This document shows positions 31,244 to 40,006 of a stretch of 64,000 nt of DNA, one piece after another. Under the pieces are notes generated by a model. That model saw only the letters and a program-made list of their open reading frames with translations, was not told the DNA's origin and did no database searches. The DNA comes from Qipengyuania pelagi (lineage in GTDB: Bacteria > Pseudomonadota > Alphaproteobacteria > Sphingomonadales > Sphingomonadaceae). The stretch spans positions 1,426,001 through 1,490,000 of the forward strand of contig NZ_WTYD01000001.1 of the NCBI RefSeq assembly GCF_009827295.1, written 5' to 3'. Made by a program: the position numbers and the translations under genes. Each line of letters opens with the position of its first letter. Positions within the stretch are counted from its first letter, which is position 1.

Positions 31244-31383
31244 TTCATCACGCGAAGACACGAAGACACGAAGAGTGCAGGTCAGTGACGTGCGCTCGCA
31301 GCTTCACCGGAAGCGGGAGCTGTGCCTTAGCGGCCCGGCGGGACGAAAAGTGGCTTGGTGTCTTCGGGTCTTCGTGTGAAATT
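31244..31383. repeat. Inverted-repeat element with GAAGACACGAAG arms
   Basis: The 433-nt gap between the GST gene and recA contains no gene that I can support. Its first part is an imperfect inverted repeat of about 140 bp. The left arm has two copies of GAAGACACGAAGACACGAAG-type sequence, the right arm is its reverse complement (TTGGTGTCTTCGGGTCTTCGTG). The arms are about 30 bp each and separated by about 75 bp. A further related string (GCAGAAGACACG) lies at about 31413. The rest of the gap holds the recA terminator. Confidence 0.7.
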
Positions 31384-31447
31384 ATCCCGCCCTCGCCAGC
31401 TGAAACGGAAGATGCAGAAGACACGCCACACACCGCGTAAAAACGCG

Positions 31448-31500
31448 AAAAGCCGGTGCCGCGAAGTGTCCCTTGGACAATCCTCGCCGGAACCGGCTTT
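31448..31500 (-). terminator. Terminator of recA
   Basis: On the minus strand a 9-bp outer stem AAAGCCGGT / ACCGGCTTT continues inwards through CCGGCGAGG / CTTCGCGG (one bulge) to TGTCC / GGACA around a short loop, followed by TTTT. It lies 75 nt after the recA stop. Confidence 0.8.
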
Positions 31501-31575
31501 CCGCGTGTTCGGATGCCTATTTCGGGACTCGGCCTGTCGCTGGGAAGGCCGTGGCACCCGCTTGAGAAGAAACGC

Positions 31576-32637
<1,062 letters not shown>

Positions 32638-32691
32638 GACATGTCCCTTCTTCTCTGCCTAGAGCCGCGATCGACTCATCAACCGAAGCGG

Positions 32692-32729
32692 TATGTACTG
32701 CTTCTGTTCCAAGAGAACAAGGGGGGAAC
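32692..32729 (-). promoter_or_regulatory. recA promoter with LexA (SOS) box
   Basis: GAAC-N7-GAAC at 32715-32729 (read on the minus strand as GTTC-N7-GTTC) is the exact alphaproteobacterial LexA-binding consensus. Its proximal half overlaps a -35 element (TTGTTC), followed by a 17-nt spacer and a -10 element TACATA at 32692-32697. LexA bound here would block RNA polymerase. The recA start codon is 55 nt downstream of the -10. Confidence 0.88.
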
Positions 32730-32764
32730 GGAATTATTTTCCGGCCCGCATCCGGGTGCTCCGC

Positions 32765-35263
32765 TCAGGCCGTCTCGCGCGCCGATTTCTGAAGGCTCAG
32801 CACCTCGGCGACCTTGGCGTTGATCTGCTGGACGCTGAAGGGCTTGGGGATGAAGTGCATGTTCTCGATGTCGATCTCGTTGCGCAGATGCTCCTCGGCA
32901 TAGCCCGACATGAAGAGGATCGGGACATCGGGCATCACCCTGCGGATCGCGCGCGCCATGGCGGGTCCGTCCATCACCGGCATGACCACGTCCGAGACCA
33001 CGAGATCGAACGTCTCGCCCGAATTCGCGACGATGCCGAGCCCGATCTCGCCATCGCTGGCGGTGGTCACGGCATAGCCCGCGCGGGTCAGCGCCCGTTC
33101 CGCCACCGCGCGCACCGTATCCTCGTCCTCGACCAGGAGCAGTTTCCCGCCCGCCGACCATTCGCTGGCCTTTTCGCTTTCGGCGCGGCGCGGTTTGGTG
33201 GCGCGCGGCATCTCGCCGCGATGGACGGGAAGATACATGGTGAAACGCGCGCCCGCCGGATTCCCGTCCGGCCCCTGGACGTTGTCGGCGAAGATGAAGC
33301 CGTTCGATTGCTTCACGATCCCGTAGACCGTCGACAGGCCCAGCCCGGTGCCCTTCCCCTGTTCCTTGGTGGTGAAGAAGGGTTCGAAGATCTTGTTGAT
33401 CACGTCGCGCGGAATGCCCCCGCCCGTGTCCTGCACGATCAGCACGGTGTAATCGTCGGCGGGCATGATATCGACGCCCATCTTGCGCACGTCGCGCGCG
33501 GAAACGCGCCGGGTCGCGAGCGTCAGGCGCCCCTTCCAGTCGGCAGGCGCATTCTGTCCGTAGGCGTGCATCGCGTCACGCGCGTTGACGGCGAGATTGA
33601 TGATGACCTGTTCCAGCTGCTGCGGGTCGGCACGCACCGGGCCGAGTTCGCGGTCGTGGCGGATCGAGTATTCGATCCGGTCGCCCATCAGCCGCTTCAA
33701 CAGCTGGCTGACCTCGCTGACGACGTCGGGCAATTGCAGCACCACCGGACGCAGCGTCTGCTGGCGACTGAACGCAAGCAATTGCCGCGTAAGGCTGGCC
33801 GCGCGATTGGAATTGGCCTTGATCTGCTGGATGTCGTCATAATCGCTGTCACCCGGCGTGTGGCGCAGCAGCATGAGGTCGCAATAGCCGATGATCGCGG
33901 TCAGCACGTTGTTGAAATCATGCGCCACGCCGCCCGCGAGCTGGCCGACCGCCTGCATCTTGGTGGCCTGGGCGACCTGACGGCGCAGGCGCTTCTCCTC
34001 GGTCGAATCGCTCAGCGATAAGAGCACCGCCGCATCGCCCAGCCCGCGCACACCCGCAAGGCCGAGCGAGATCGGCTCCTCCTTGTCGCCCGCCAGCCTG
34101 ACGGCCATGTCCCCGCTCGCCGCCGAGCCCCGCGCGAAGCGGCGCACCGTATCGGACAGAGGCCCCTTGTCCTCGCGCACGACGAGATCGGAAGGGTATT
34201 GCGGCAAGCCCTCCTGCTCGCGCTCGATCGCGCGCAGGAAGGCCTTGTTGGCGAACAGGAACCTGCCGTCGCGATCGGTCAGGGCGAGGCCGAGCGGCAG
34301 CGCGGCGAGCAGCGCCTCGAGCTGTGGGACCGCCGCCGTCCGGCTCGCATCGGCGCGATTGCCGATCCCGACCTGACCGTCGATCAGCACCATCGTCGAG
34401 GGCGCGGGCACAGCCGAGGCCGGATCGGAGCCAGCCCCGCGCGCCTTGCGATCGGCTTCCAGCGATATCTGCACGAGGGTCTGCGGCGTCCCCTGCTGCC
34501 CTTCGCGGGCGAAGAAGATCCGGTCGCGATCGTCGGTGCGCAGCAATTGGACGAATTCGCTTCCCTTGAGGTCCGCCTCGGGATTGCCCGTGGCGCGCAT
34601 GGCGAGGCCCGGCGTGTGGGCCATCACCACGCCATCGCTGGCGACGAGCGCGACTTCGATCCCTGCGCGCGACATCATGTAGCCGAACGGGCCGGAAATC
34701 CGCTCGGCAACTCCGTCATAGCTGTTGGCGACCACGATCTCGCTGAAACGCCAGACGAGATAGTCCTCGCCCCGCCCGCTGCGATGGACTTGCAGCGAAT
34801 AAGGTTTGCCGGTCGCGTTGAAGGCGAGGCTTTCCGCCGTGCCCTCGCCGTCCCGCCAGGCGGCTTTTGCCGCAGCGGCCAGCTTTTCGCGATCTGCCGT
34901 ATCGAAGCCGAGTTCCATCGGCGCGGCCCCGCCCCCGAACCATTCCTCGTAGCAGGTGTTCGCACAGGTCACGCGATTGGCGCGGTCGGTGATCGCGATG
35001 GCGCGGCGGCGGTTCTCGATCGCCGCATGGGTGACCGACCAATCCGGCTGGCCCAGCCCTTCATCCGCCGGTGCCGCGCGCAGCCGGCTGGCGAGCAGCA
35101 GGGCAAGCGTAAGGGTCAGCAAGCCACCGACATAGGCGGCGGCGACCAGCGTCGATCCGCCCACGAGCCAGATCAGCGTCGCCGAAAGGATCGCCGCACC
35201 CAGCAGTCCGCCGATCAAGGGCAGAGGCGGCAGGCGATCCGCCCTGTCGGTGATCCCATTCAT
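32765..35263 (-). CDS. cckA: Hybrid sensor histidine kinase CckA
   Basis: Membrane kinase/phosphatase at the top of the CtrA cell-cycle phosphorelay; passes phosphate through ChpT to CtrA and CpdR. The 832-residue protein has two transmembrane segments (about 14-34 and 38-58), PAS-like domains (about 80-200 and 320-420), the phospho-acceptor H448 in GGVAHDFNN, an HATPase_c domain (NLAVNARDAM, DTGGGI, GKGTGLGLSTVYG) and a C-terminal receiver (DLVVSDVVMPVMDG). Start at 35263 overlaps the DUF2062 stop by one base. The partner cpdR is at 19.2 kb. Confidence 0.95.
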   Translation of the reverse strand: MNGITDRADRLPPLPLIGGLLGAAILSATLIWLVGGSTLVAAAYVGGLLTLTLALLLASRLRAAPADEGLGQPDWSVTHAAIENRRRAIAITDRANRVTCANTCYEEWFGGGAAPMELGFDTADREKLAAAAKAAWRDGEGTAESLAFNATGKPYSLQVHRSGRGEDYLVWRFSEIVVANSYDGVAERISGPFGYMMSRAGIEVALVASDGVVMAHTPGLAMRATGNPEADLKGSEFVQLLRTDDRDRIFFAREGQQGTPQTLVQISLEADRKARGAGSDPASAVPAPSTMVLIDGQVGIGNRADASRTAAVPQLEALLAALPLGLALTDRDGRFLFANKAFLRAIEREQEGLPQYPSDLVVREDKGPLSDTVRRFARGSAASGDMAVRLAGDKEEPISLGLAGVRGLGDAAVLLSLSDSTEEKRLRRQVAQATKMQAVGQLAGGVAHDFNNVLTAIIGYCDLMLLRHTPGDSDYDDIQQIKANSNRAASLTRQLLAFSRQQTLRPVVLQLPDVVSEVSQLLKRLMGDRIEYSIRHDRELGPVRADPQQLEQVIINLAVNARDAMHAYGQNAPADWKGRLTLATRRVSARDVRKMGVDIMPADDYTVLIVQDTGGGIPRDVINKIFEPFFTTKEQGKGTGLGLSTVYGIVKQSNGFIFADNVQGPDGNPAGARFTMYLPVHRGEMPRATKPRRAESEKASEWSAGGKLLLVEDEDTVRAVAERALTRAGYAVTTASDGEIGLGIVANSGETFDLVVSDVVMPVMDGPAMARAIRRVMPDVPILFMSGYAEEHLRNEIDIENMHFIPKPFSVQQINAKVAEVLSLQKSARETA

Positions 35264-35838
35264 CACGCCGCGTTCGAGGCGGGATTCCCGTCCCGCTCGC
35301 GCAGCTTCTTCCGGCGTTTGCGTGCCACCATCCAGCGCCAGATCAGGCTGGCGAGGAGATAGCCCACCGCCGCGCTGATGATCGCCAGCACGACGAAGCC
35401 AAACGCGGTCACGCCCGCCAGTTCGAACCACCCCGCCAGCGCGCCGCCATCATGCGCGATCTCGCGCGCCGCATCGCCGCCGACCGCGTTGTCGAGGTTG
35501 AGGACGAAGGCGCCCGTGCGGTTCGCCATCACGGCCCAGAAGGGGAAGGTGAACGGATTGGTCACGAAGGTGACGAGCGCGGCCAAAGGCACGTTGGCGC
35601 GCGCCGGCAGGGCCAGGAAGGCGGCGAGGAAGATCTGCCCCAGCGGCACGATGAAGGCCGCGAACAGGCCCAGCGCCACGCCGCGCGGCACCGACCGGCG
35701 CGTGAACCGCCACAATTCGGGGCTCAGAAAACGATGCGCGATCGGGGCGAGCCAGCGGTTTTCCGCCATCTCCTCGCGCGAGGGCATGTATTTGCGGATC
35801 AGGTCCGCCAGAAACGTCTTCGATCGAAAGTCGGTCAA
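35263..35838 (-). CDS. DUF2062 membrane protein
   Basis: A 191-residue protein of the DUF2062 family with about three to four hydrophobic segments; [18 protein letters not shown] and [15 protein letters not shown] are the family signatures. Function unknown; the family is often near glycosyltransferases or cell-cycle genes. The start is a TTG that overlaps the smpB stop by four bases (TTGA). An ATG 17 codons later (35787) is the alternative, but related proteins include the residues before it. Its stop overlaps cckA, so smpB, this gene and cckA are coupled. Confidence 0.85.
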   Translation of the reverse strand: MTDFRSKTFLADLIRKYMPSREEMAENRWLAPIAHRFLSPELWRFTRRSVPRGVALGLFAAFIVPLGQIFLAAFLALPARANVPLAALVTFVTNPFTFPFWAVMANRTGAFVLNLDNAVGGDAAREIAHDGGALAGWFELAGVTAFGFVVLAIISAAVGYLLASLIWRWMVARKRRKKLRERDGNPASNAA

Positions 35839-36317
35839 CCCCGTTCTCGCATCAGGCGAGCCTTGTCGCGCTTCCAGTCGCGATCCTTGACCGCCTCGCG
35901 CTTGTCATGCGCCTGCTTGCCCTTGGCGAGCGCCAGCTCGACCTTGGCGCGGCCCGTCCGGTTGAAATAAACCGACAAGGGCACCAGCGTCATTCCCTTG
36001 CGCTCCACCGCGCCGAACATCCGCTCGATCTCGCGCGAATGCAGCAGCAGCTTGCGCGGGCGACGCGGCTCGTGATTCAGGCGGTTGCCGTGCGAATATT
36101 CGGGGATGTTGGCGTTGATCAGCCACACCTGCCCGTCGCGCACCTCGGCATAGCTTTCCTTGATGCTCGCCTCGCCCGCGCGCAGGGCCTTCACCTCGGT
36201 CCCCTGCAAGGCAAGGCCTGCCTCGTAGGTGTCCTCGATATGATAATCGAACTTCGCGCGCCGATTGTCGGCGGCGACGCGATGCTTGTCGAAGGTGGCG
36301 GGTTTGGGGCGGGCCAT
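35835..36317 (-). CDS. smpB: SsrA-binding protein SmpB
   Basis: Binds tmRNA and delivers it to stalled ribosomes for trans-translation. The 160-residue protein has the OB-fold core ([24 protein letters not shown]) and the basic C-terminal tail ([22 protein letters not shown]) that mimics the codon-anticodon helix. Normal length. First of three overlapping genes smpB-DUF2062-cckA. The tmRNA gene is not in this window. Confidence 0.96.
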   Translation of the reverse strand: MARPKPATFDKHRVAADNRRAKFDYHIEDTYEAGLALQGTEVKALRAGEASIKESYAEVRDGQVWLINANIPEYSHGNRLNHEPRRPRKLLLHSREIERMFGAVERKGMTLVPLSVYFNRTGRAKVELALAKGKQAHDKREAVKDRDWKRDKARLMRERG

Positions 36318-36347
36318 ATGGGGGCGGCAGATAGGCTTTCGAAGGGC

Positions 36348-37265
36348 TTACGCCAAGGGGGAGCCAGCGTTTCCGACGATGAAACAGGCTGCCGCGACCA
36401 GGGCGCCCGCCCAGCGGTTGGCGCGAAAGCGGTCGAGCGGGTTGTCGGGATCGCTCTCGTCCAGCGTGGCGACCTGCCAGAACAGGTGTCCCGCCGCCGG
36501 TATCAACGCCAGAAGCGCGATCCAGTCCGCACGATAGAGCCAGAAGGCAAGCGCCCAGAGCGCCACCGCGCCGCCGTAGCACAGCGCCACCCCGCCCTTC
36601 ACGAAGCCGCCCATTCTGAGCGCGCTCGACCGGATGCCGACCAGCGCATCGTCCTCGCGGTCCTGCAGCGCGTAGATCGTGTCGTAGCCGATCACCCACA
36701 ACGCCGCGCCCAGATACATCGCGGCGAGCGCGTCCCAATTGTCGGCGCGCAATTCGGTCCAGCCGACCAGTAGCCCCCAGGTGAAGACCAGCCCCAGCCA
36801 GGCCTGCGGCCACCAGGTGATGCGCTTCATGAAGGGATAGGCGGCGACCAGCGCGAGGCTCGCCAGCGCGACGATCTGGGCGATCGGACGCAGCTGGAGC
36901 AGCACGACGAGGCCGACGAGGCAGAGCGCCAGCAGCCAGACCCACGCCTGCTTCTTCGAAACCCGTCCGCTCGCCACCGGACGGCTGGCGGTGCGCGCCA
37001 CCTTGCGGTCGAGATCGGCGTCCACGATATCGTTATAGACGCAGCCCGCCCCCCGCATCGCGATCGCGCCGAGCAGCAGCCAGCCGAGCAGCGCGACCTG
37101 CCAGCCCGCTCCCGCCAGCCAGACACCCCAGACACAGGGCCAGAACAGCAGCCACCACCCGATCGGCCGGTCGAACCGCGCCAGCATCGCAAGGTCGCGC
37201 GGACCCTGCGGCAAGCGCGCGACGAGGCCGCGATGTTCGCTGTCGGGGACAATCTGGTCGGTCAT
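36348..37265 (-). CDS. ubiA: 4-hydroxybenzoate polyprenyltransferase
   Basis: Attaches the polyprenyl chain to 4-hydroxybenzoate in ubiquinone synthesis, in the inner membrane. The 305-residue protein has about nine transmembrane segments and the two aspartate-rich motifs: NDIVDADLDRKVARTASRP (first) and YDTIYALQDREDD (second), which bind the prenyl diphosphate through Mg2+. Typical length. It is 30 nt upstream of smpB on the same strand and may share its transcript. Confidence 0.95.
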   Translation of the reverse strand: MTDQIVPDSEHRGLVARLPQGPRDLAMLARFDRPIGWWLLFWPCVWGVWLAGAGWQVALLGWLLLGAIAMRGAGCVYNDIVDADLDRKVARTASRPVASGRVSKKQAWVWLLALCLVGLVVLLQLRPIAQIVALASLALVAAYPFMKRITWWPQAWLGLVFTWGLLVGWTELRADNWDALAAMYLGAALWVIGYDTIYALQDREDDALVGIRSSALRMGGFVKGGVALCYGGAVALWALAFWLYRADWIALLALIPAAGHLFWQVATLDESDPDNPLDRFRANRWAGALVAAACFIVGNAGSPLA

Positions 37266-37315
37266 TCGTGCTGCGTCCTAGTCCTGCGATCGCGGCGATG
37301 AAAGGCGGGGCGGAG

Positions 37316-37508
37316 ATTTTTGGTTCTCGCAGAGGCTTTGGTTTCGTGCAGAGGGCGCGGAGAAAAGGGAGACACCGATAAAAGCGCGCGCCGCAGGCCA
37401 TGTCATCATGTCTCGGATCGAAGAGCGAGCAGGCAAGGCGGCGGCGCCGCGATACTTTTCTTCTCTGCGTCCCTCTTCCCTCTGCGCCCTCCGCGAGAAA
37501 CCAAAAAT
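37316..37508. repeat. Inverted-repeat element with ATTTTTGGTT ends
   Basis: Between the divergent ubiA and rsmE genes lies an inverted repeat of about 193 bp. The left end reads ATTTTTGGTTCTCGCAGAGG and the right end is its near-perfect reverse complement (CCTCCGCGAGAAACCAAAAAT). Inside, AGAGGGCGCGGAGAAAAGGGAG and CCCTCTTCCCTCTGCGCCCTC also match in inverse. No coding frame is supported. It looks like a non-autonomous mobile or MITE-like repeat and could alter the two flanking promoters. Confidence 0.75.
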
Positions 37509-37552
37509 ACCACGACTTCCGCCAGCGCAGCGATCCAGCTAGGAGCCGAACC

Positions 37553-38332
37553 ATGCCCGCAACCCCCGCATGGCCCCCGCGCAGCGCGCCGCGCTTGTTC
37601 GTCGCCGAGGAACTGGCGGCTGACCGCACGATCGCGATCGAGGGCAATCAGGCGCATTATCTGTCGCGCGTAATGCGCGTCGGTGAAGGCGATACGATCA
37701 TCCTGTGCGATGACATCACCGGCGAATGGGCGGCCCAGATCGAATCGGTCGGTAAGCGCCGGATCGAGGCAGCGGCCGTCGAACGCCTGCGCGAAAAGGA
37801 AGCGGTGCCCGATTTCTGGCTCTGCCCGGCGCTCGTGAAGAAGGATCGCTTCGACCTGATCCTCGAAAAGGCGACCGAATTGGGCGTCGCGCGCATCCGC
37901 CCGGTCGTCACAAGGCGCTGCGTGGTGGACAAGCTGAACGCCGAGAGAGCGCGAACCGTCACCGTCGAGGCCGCGGAACAATGCGCGCGTACCGCTCTGC
38001 CTATCGTGGATGCGCCCGACAAGCTCGACACGCTGCTGCGCGACTGGCCGCAGGATCGCGCGCTCCTTTTCGCGGACGAGACCGGCGGCGAACCCGCATC
38101 GGGGGCCTTCACCCGTCTGAAAGGGCCCTCTGCCCTGTTGATCGGCCCCGAAGGCGGCTTCGACGAGGCGGAACGTGCGGCTATCCGCGCCCTGCCGCAG
38201 GCGGTCCCGATCGGACTGGGGCCGCGCATCCTGCGCGCCGAGACGGCGGCGATCGCGGCCACGGCACTGTGGATGGCGGTGGCGGGGGATTGGGCTGATG
38301 AGCGGGCGGAAATACCCACCCCGGTTCGCTAG
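37553..38332 (+). CDS. rsmE: 16S rRNA (uracil1498-N3)-methyltransferase
   Basis: Methylates U1498 of 16S rRNA. The 259-residue protein has the SPOUT/trefoil-knot C-terminal motifs LLIGPEGGFDEAE and LGPRILRAETA that bind AdoMet. ATG at 37553 has AGGAG 7 nt upstream; the frame is open farther upstream into the inverted repeat but without homology. It is followed by a repeat region and gshA; the rsmE-gshA order is common in alphaproteobacteria. Confidence 0.93.
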   Translation: MPATPAWPPRSAPRLFVAEELAADRTIAIEGNQAHYLSRVMRVGEGDTIILCDDITGEWAAQIESVGKRRIEAAAVERLREKEAVPDFWLCPALVKKDRFDLILEKATELGVARIRPVVTRRCVVDKLNAERARTVTVEAAEQCARTALPIVDAPDKLDTLLRDWPQDRALLFADETGGEPASGAFTRLKGPSALLIGPEGGFDEAERAAIRALPQAVPIGLGPRILRAETAAIAATALWMAVAGDWADERAEIPTPVR

Positions 38333-38335
38333 GCT

Positions 38336-38422
38336 CCCCGGATCAAGTCCGGGGTCGCCAAGCTGCACCGCCCCTCCCGCAAGCGGGAGGGGTAGCGAGA
38401 CTTGCGAGCTTGCTCGCTAGTC
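38336..38422. repeat. Cluster of short palindromes between rsmE and gshA
   Basis: Three consecutive hairpins: CCCCGGA / TCCGGGG (38336-38354), CCCCTCCCGC / GCGGGAGGGG (38371-38392) and an arm pair with GCGAGC / GCTCGC as its inner part (38399-38422). The first two types are very common intergenic palindromes in sphingomonads. None has a T run, so they are not simple terminators. The rest of the 177-nt gap shows no gene. Confidence 0.65.
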
Positions 38423-38509
38423 GCAGCGGAGTGGGAACGGTGCATCGCCGGCGACCCGCACCACATCCCCCCTTCCCTCGCCCCGATAGGTTGCGTAACG
38501 CCACCCGCC

Positions 38510-39880
38510 ATGAGCACGCGCGACACATCCGAACGGGACGATCCCATTATCGAGACCCGCGACCAGCTGGTCGCGCCGATGCAGGCCGGTGAAAAGTCCA
38601 AGGCCGACTGGCGGATCGGGACCGAGCACGAAAAGCTCGTCTACAAGCGCGAAGACCGCCGCGCCCCCTCCTATGACGAGCCAGGCGGCATCCGCGATAT
38701 CCTGATGGCGCTGACCGAATTCGGGTGGGAGCCGGTCGAAGAGGGCGGCAAGGTTATCGCGATGCGCGGGTCTGACGGCACGGTCAGCCTTGAACCGGCG
38801 GGCCAGCTCGAACTGTCGGGTGCGCCGCTCGAGAACCTGCACGAGACCTGCGCGGAAACCGGGCGCCACCTTACGCAGGTCAAGGCAGTCGGCGAAAAGC
38901 TCGGCGTCGGGTTCCTCGGCCTGGGCATGTGGCCGGACAAGGCGCGTTCGGACCTGCCGATGATGCCCAAGGGCCGCTACGAGATCATGAAGAACCACAT
39001 GCCGCGCGTCGGCAATCTGGGACTCGACATGATGCTGCGCACCTGCACCATCCAGGTCAATCTCGACTATTCGAGCGAGGCGGACATGGCGCAGAAATTC
39101 CGCACCGGCCTCGCGCTCCAGCCGCTCGCGACCGCGCTGTTCGCCAATTCGCCCTTCACCGAAGGGAAACCCAACGGTTACCTGTCCTATCGCAGCCATA
39201 TCTGGTCGGACACCGATCCGCACCGCACGGGAATGCTGCCCTTCGTATTCGAGGACGGCTTCGGTTACGAACGCTGGGTCGATTACATGCTCGACGTGCC
39301 GATGTATTTCGTCTTCCGCGAGGGGAAATATATCGACGCGGCGGGCCTCAGCTTCCGCGACTTCCTCGACGGAAACCTGTCGGTCCTCCCCGGCGAAAAA
39401 CCGACGCAGAGCGACTGGTGGGACCACCTCTCGACCGCCTTTCCCGAAGTGCGCCTCAAGAGCTTCCTCGAAATGCGCGGCGCGGATGGCGGGCCATGGA
39501 GCCGGATCTGCGCCCTGCCCGCCTTCTGGGTCGGCCTGCTCTACGACCAGACTGCGCTCGATGCGGCGTGGGACCTCGTCAAGGACTGGACGATGGAAGA
39601 GCGCGAGGATCTGCGCAACGCGGTGCCGAAACTGGCGCTCGACGCGCCGATCCCCGGCGGCGGCAAGCTGCTCGATCTCGGCCGGGAAGTCATGAAGATC
39701 GCTCGCTCGGGCCTGTCGGCGCGCGCGCGCCTCAATTCCAGCGGCGACAACGAGACCGGCTTCCTAGAAACGCTCGACGAGATCGTGAAGACCGGCAAGG
39801 TGCCCGCGCAGGTCCTGCTCGACCGCTATCACGGCGAATGGGGCGGCGATATCGACCGGGTCTATAAATACAGCTTCTGA
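38510..39880 (+). CDS. gshA: Glutamate-cysteine ligase, plant/alphaproteobacterial type
   Basis: First step of glutathione synthesis: ATP-dependent joining of glutamate and cysteine. The 456-residue protein matches the plant-like class (IGTEHEKLVYKR, SLEPAGQLELSGAPL, TCTIQVNLDYSSE), not the E. coli class. Cytoplasmic. ATG at 38510 is where homology starts. gshB is not in this window. A palindromic repeat follows the stop. Confidence 0.95.
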   Translation: MSTRDTSERDDPIIETRDQLVAPMQAGEKSKADWRIGTEHEKLVYKREDRRAPSYDEPGGIRDILMALTEFGWEPVEEGGKVIAMRGSDGTVSLEPAGQLELSGAPLENLHETCAETGRHLTQVKAVGEKLGVGFLGLGMWPDKARSDLPMMPKGRYEIMKNHMPRVGNLGLDMMLRTCTIQVNLDYSSEADMAQKFRTGLALQPLATALFANSPFTEGKPNGYLSYRSHIWSDTDPHRTGMLPFVFEDGFGYERWVDYMLDVPMYFVFREGKYIDAAGLSFRDFLDGNLSVLPGEKPTQSDWWDHLSTAFPEVRLKSFLEMRGADGGPWSRICALPAFWVGLLYDQTALDAAWDLVKDWTMEEREDLRNAVPKLALDAPIPGGGKLLDLGREVMKIARSGLSARARLNSSGDNETGFLETLDEIVKTGKVPAQVLLDRYHGEWGGDIDRVYKYSF

Positions 39881-39903
39881 AAGGGCGAGGAGCCCCACGA
39901 ATT

Positions 39904-39998
39904 CGTCATTGCGAGCCCGGCGACAGCCGGGTGAAGCAATCCAGATCCGCACACGCCGCGCTCTGGATTGCCGCGGGGCTTCGCCCTTCGCAATGACG
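39904..39998. repeat. Dispersed palindromic repeat, copy 2
   Basis: A 95-bp imperfect palindrome with CGTCATTGCGAGC and GAAGCAATCCAG on the left and CTGGATTGCCGCG and TTCGCAATGACG on the right. It matches the copy at 24207-24305 at both ends but with a different centre. It occupies nearly all the gap between the convergent gshA and the membrane methyltransferase gene. Confidence 0.85.
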
Positions 39999-40006
39999 GG
40001 ATAAAG

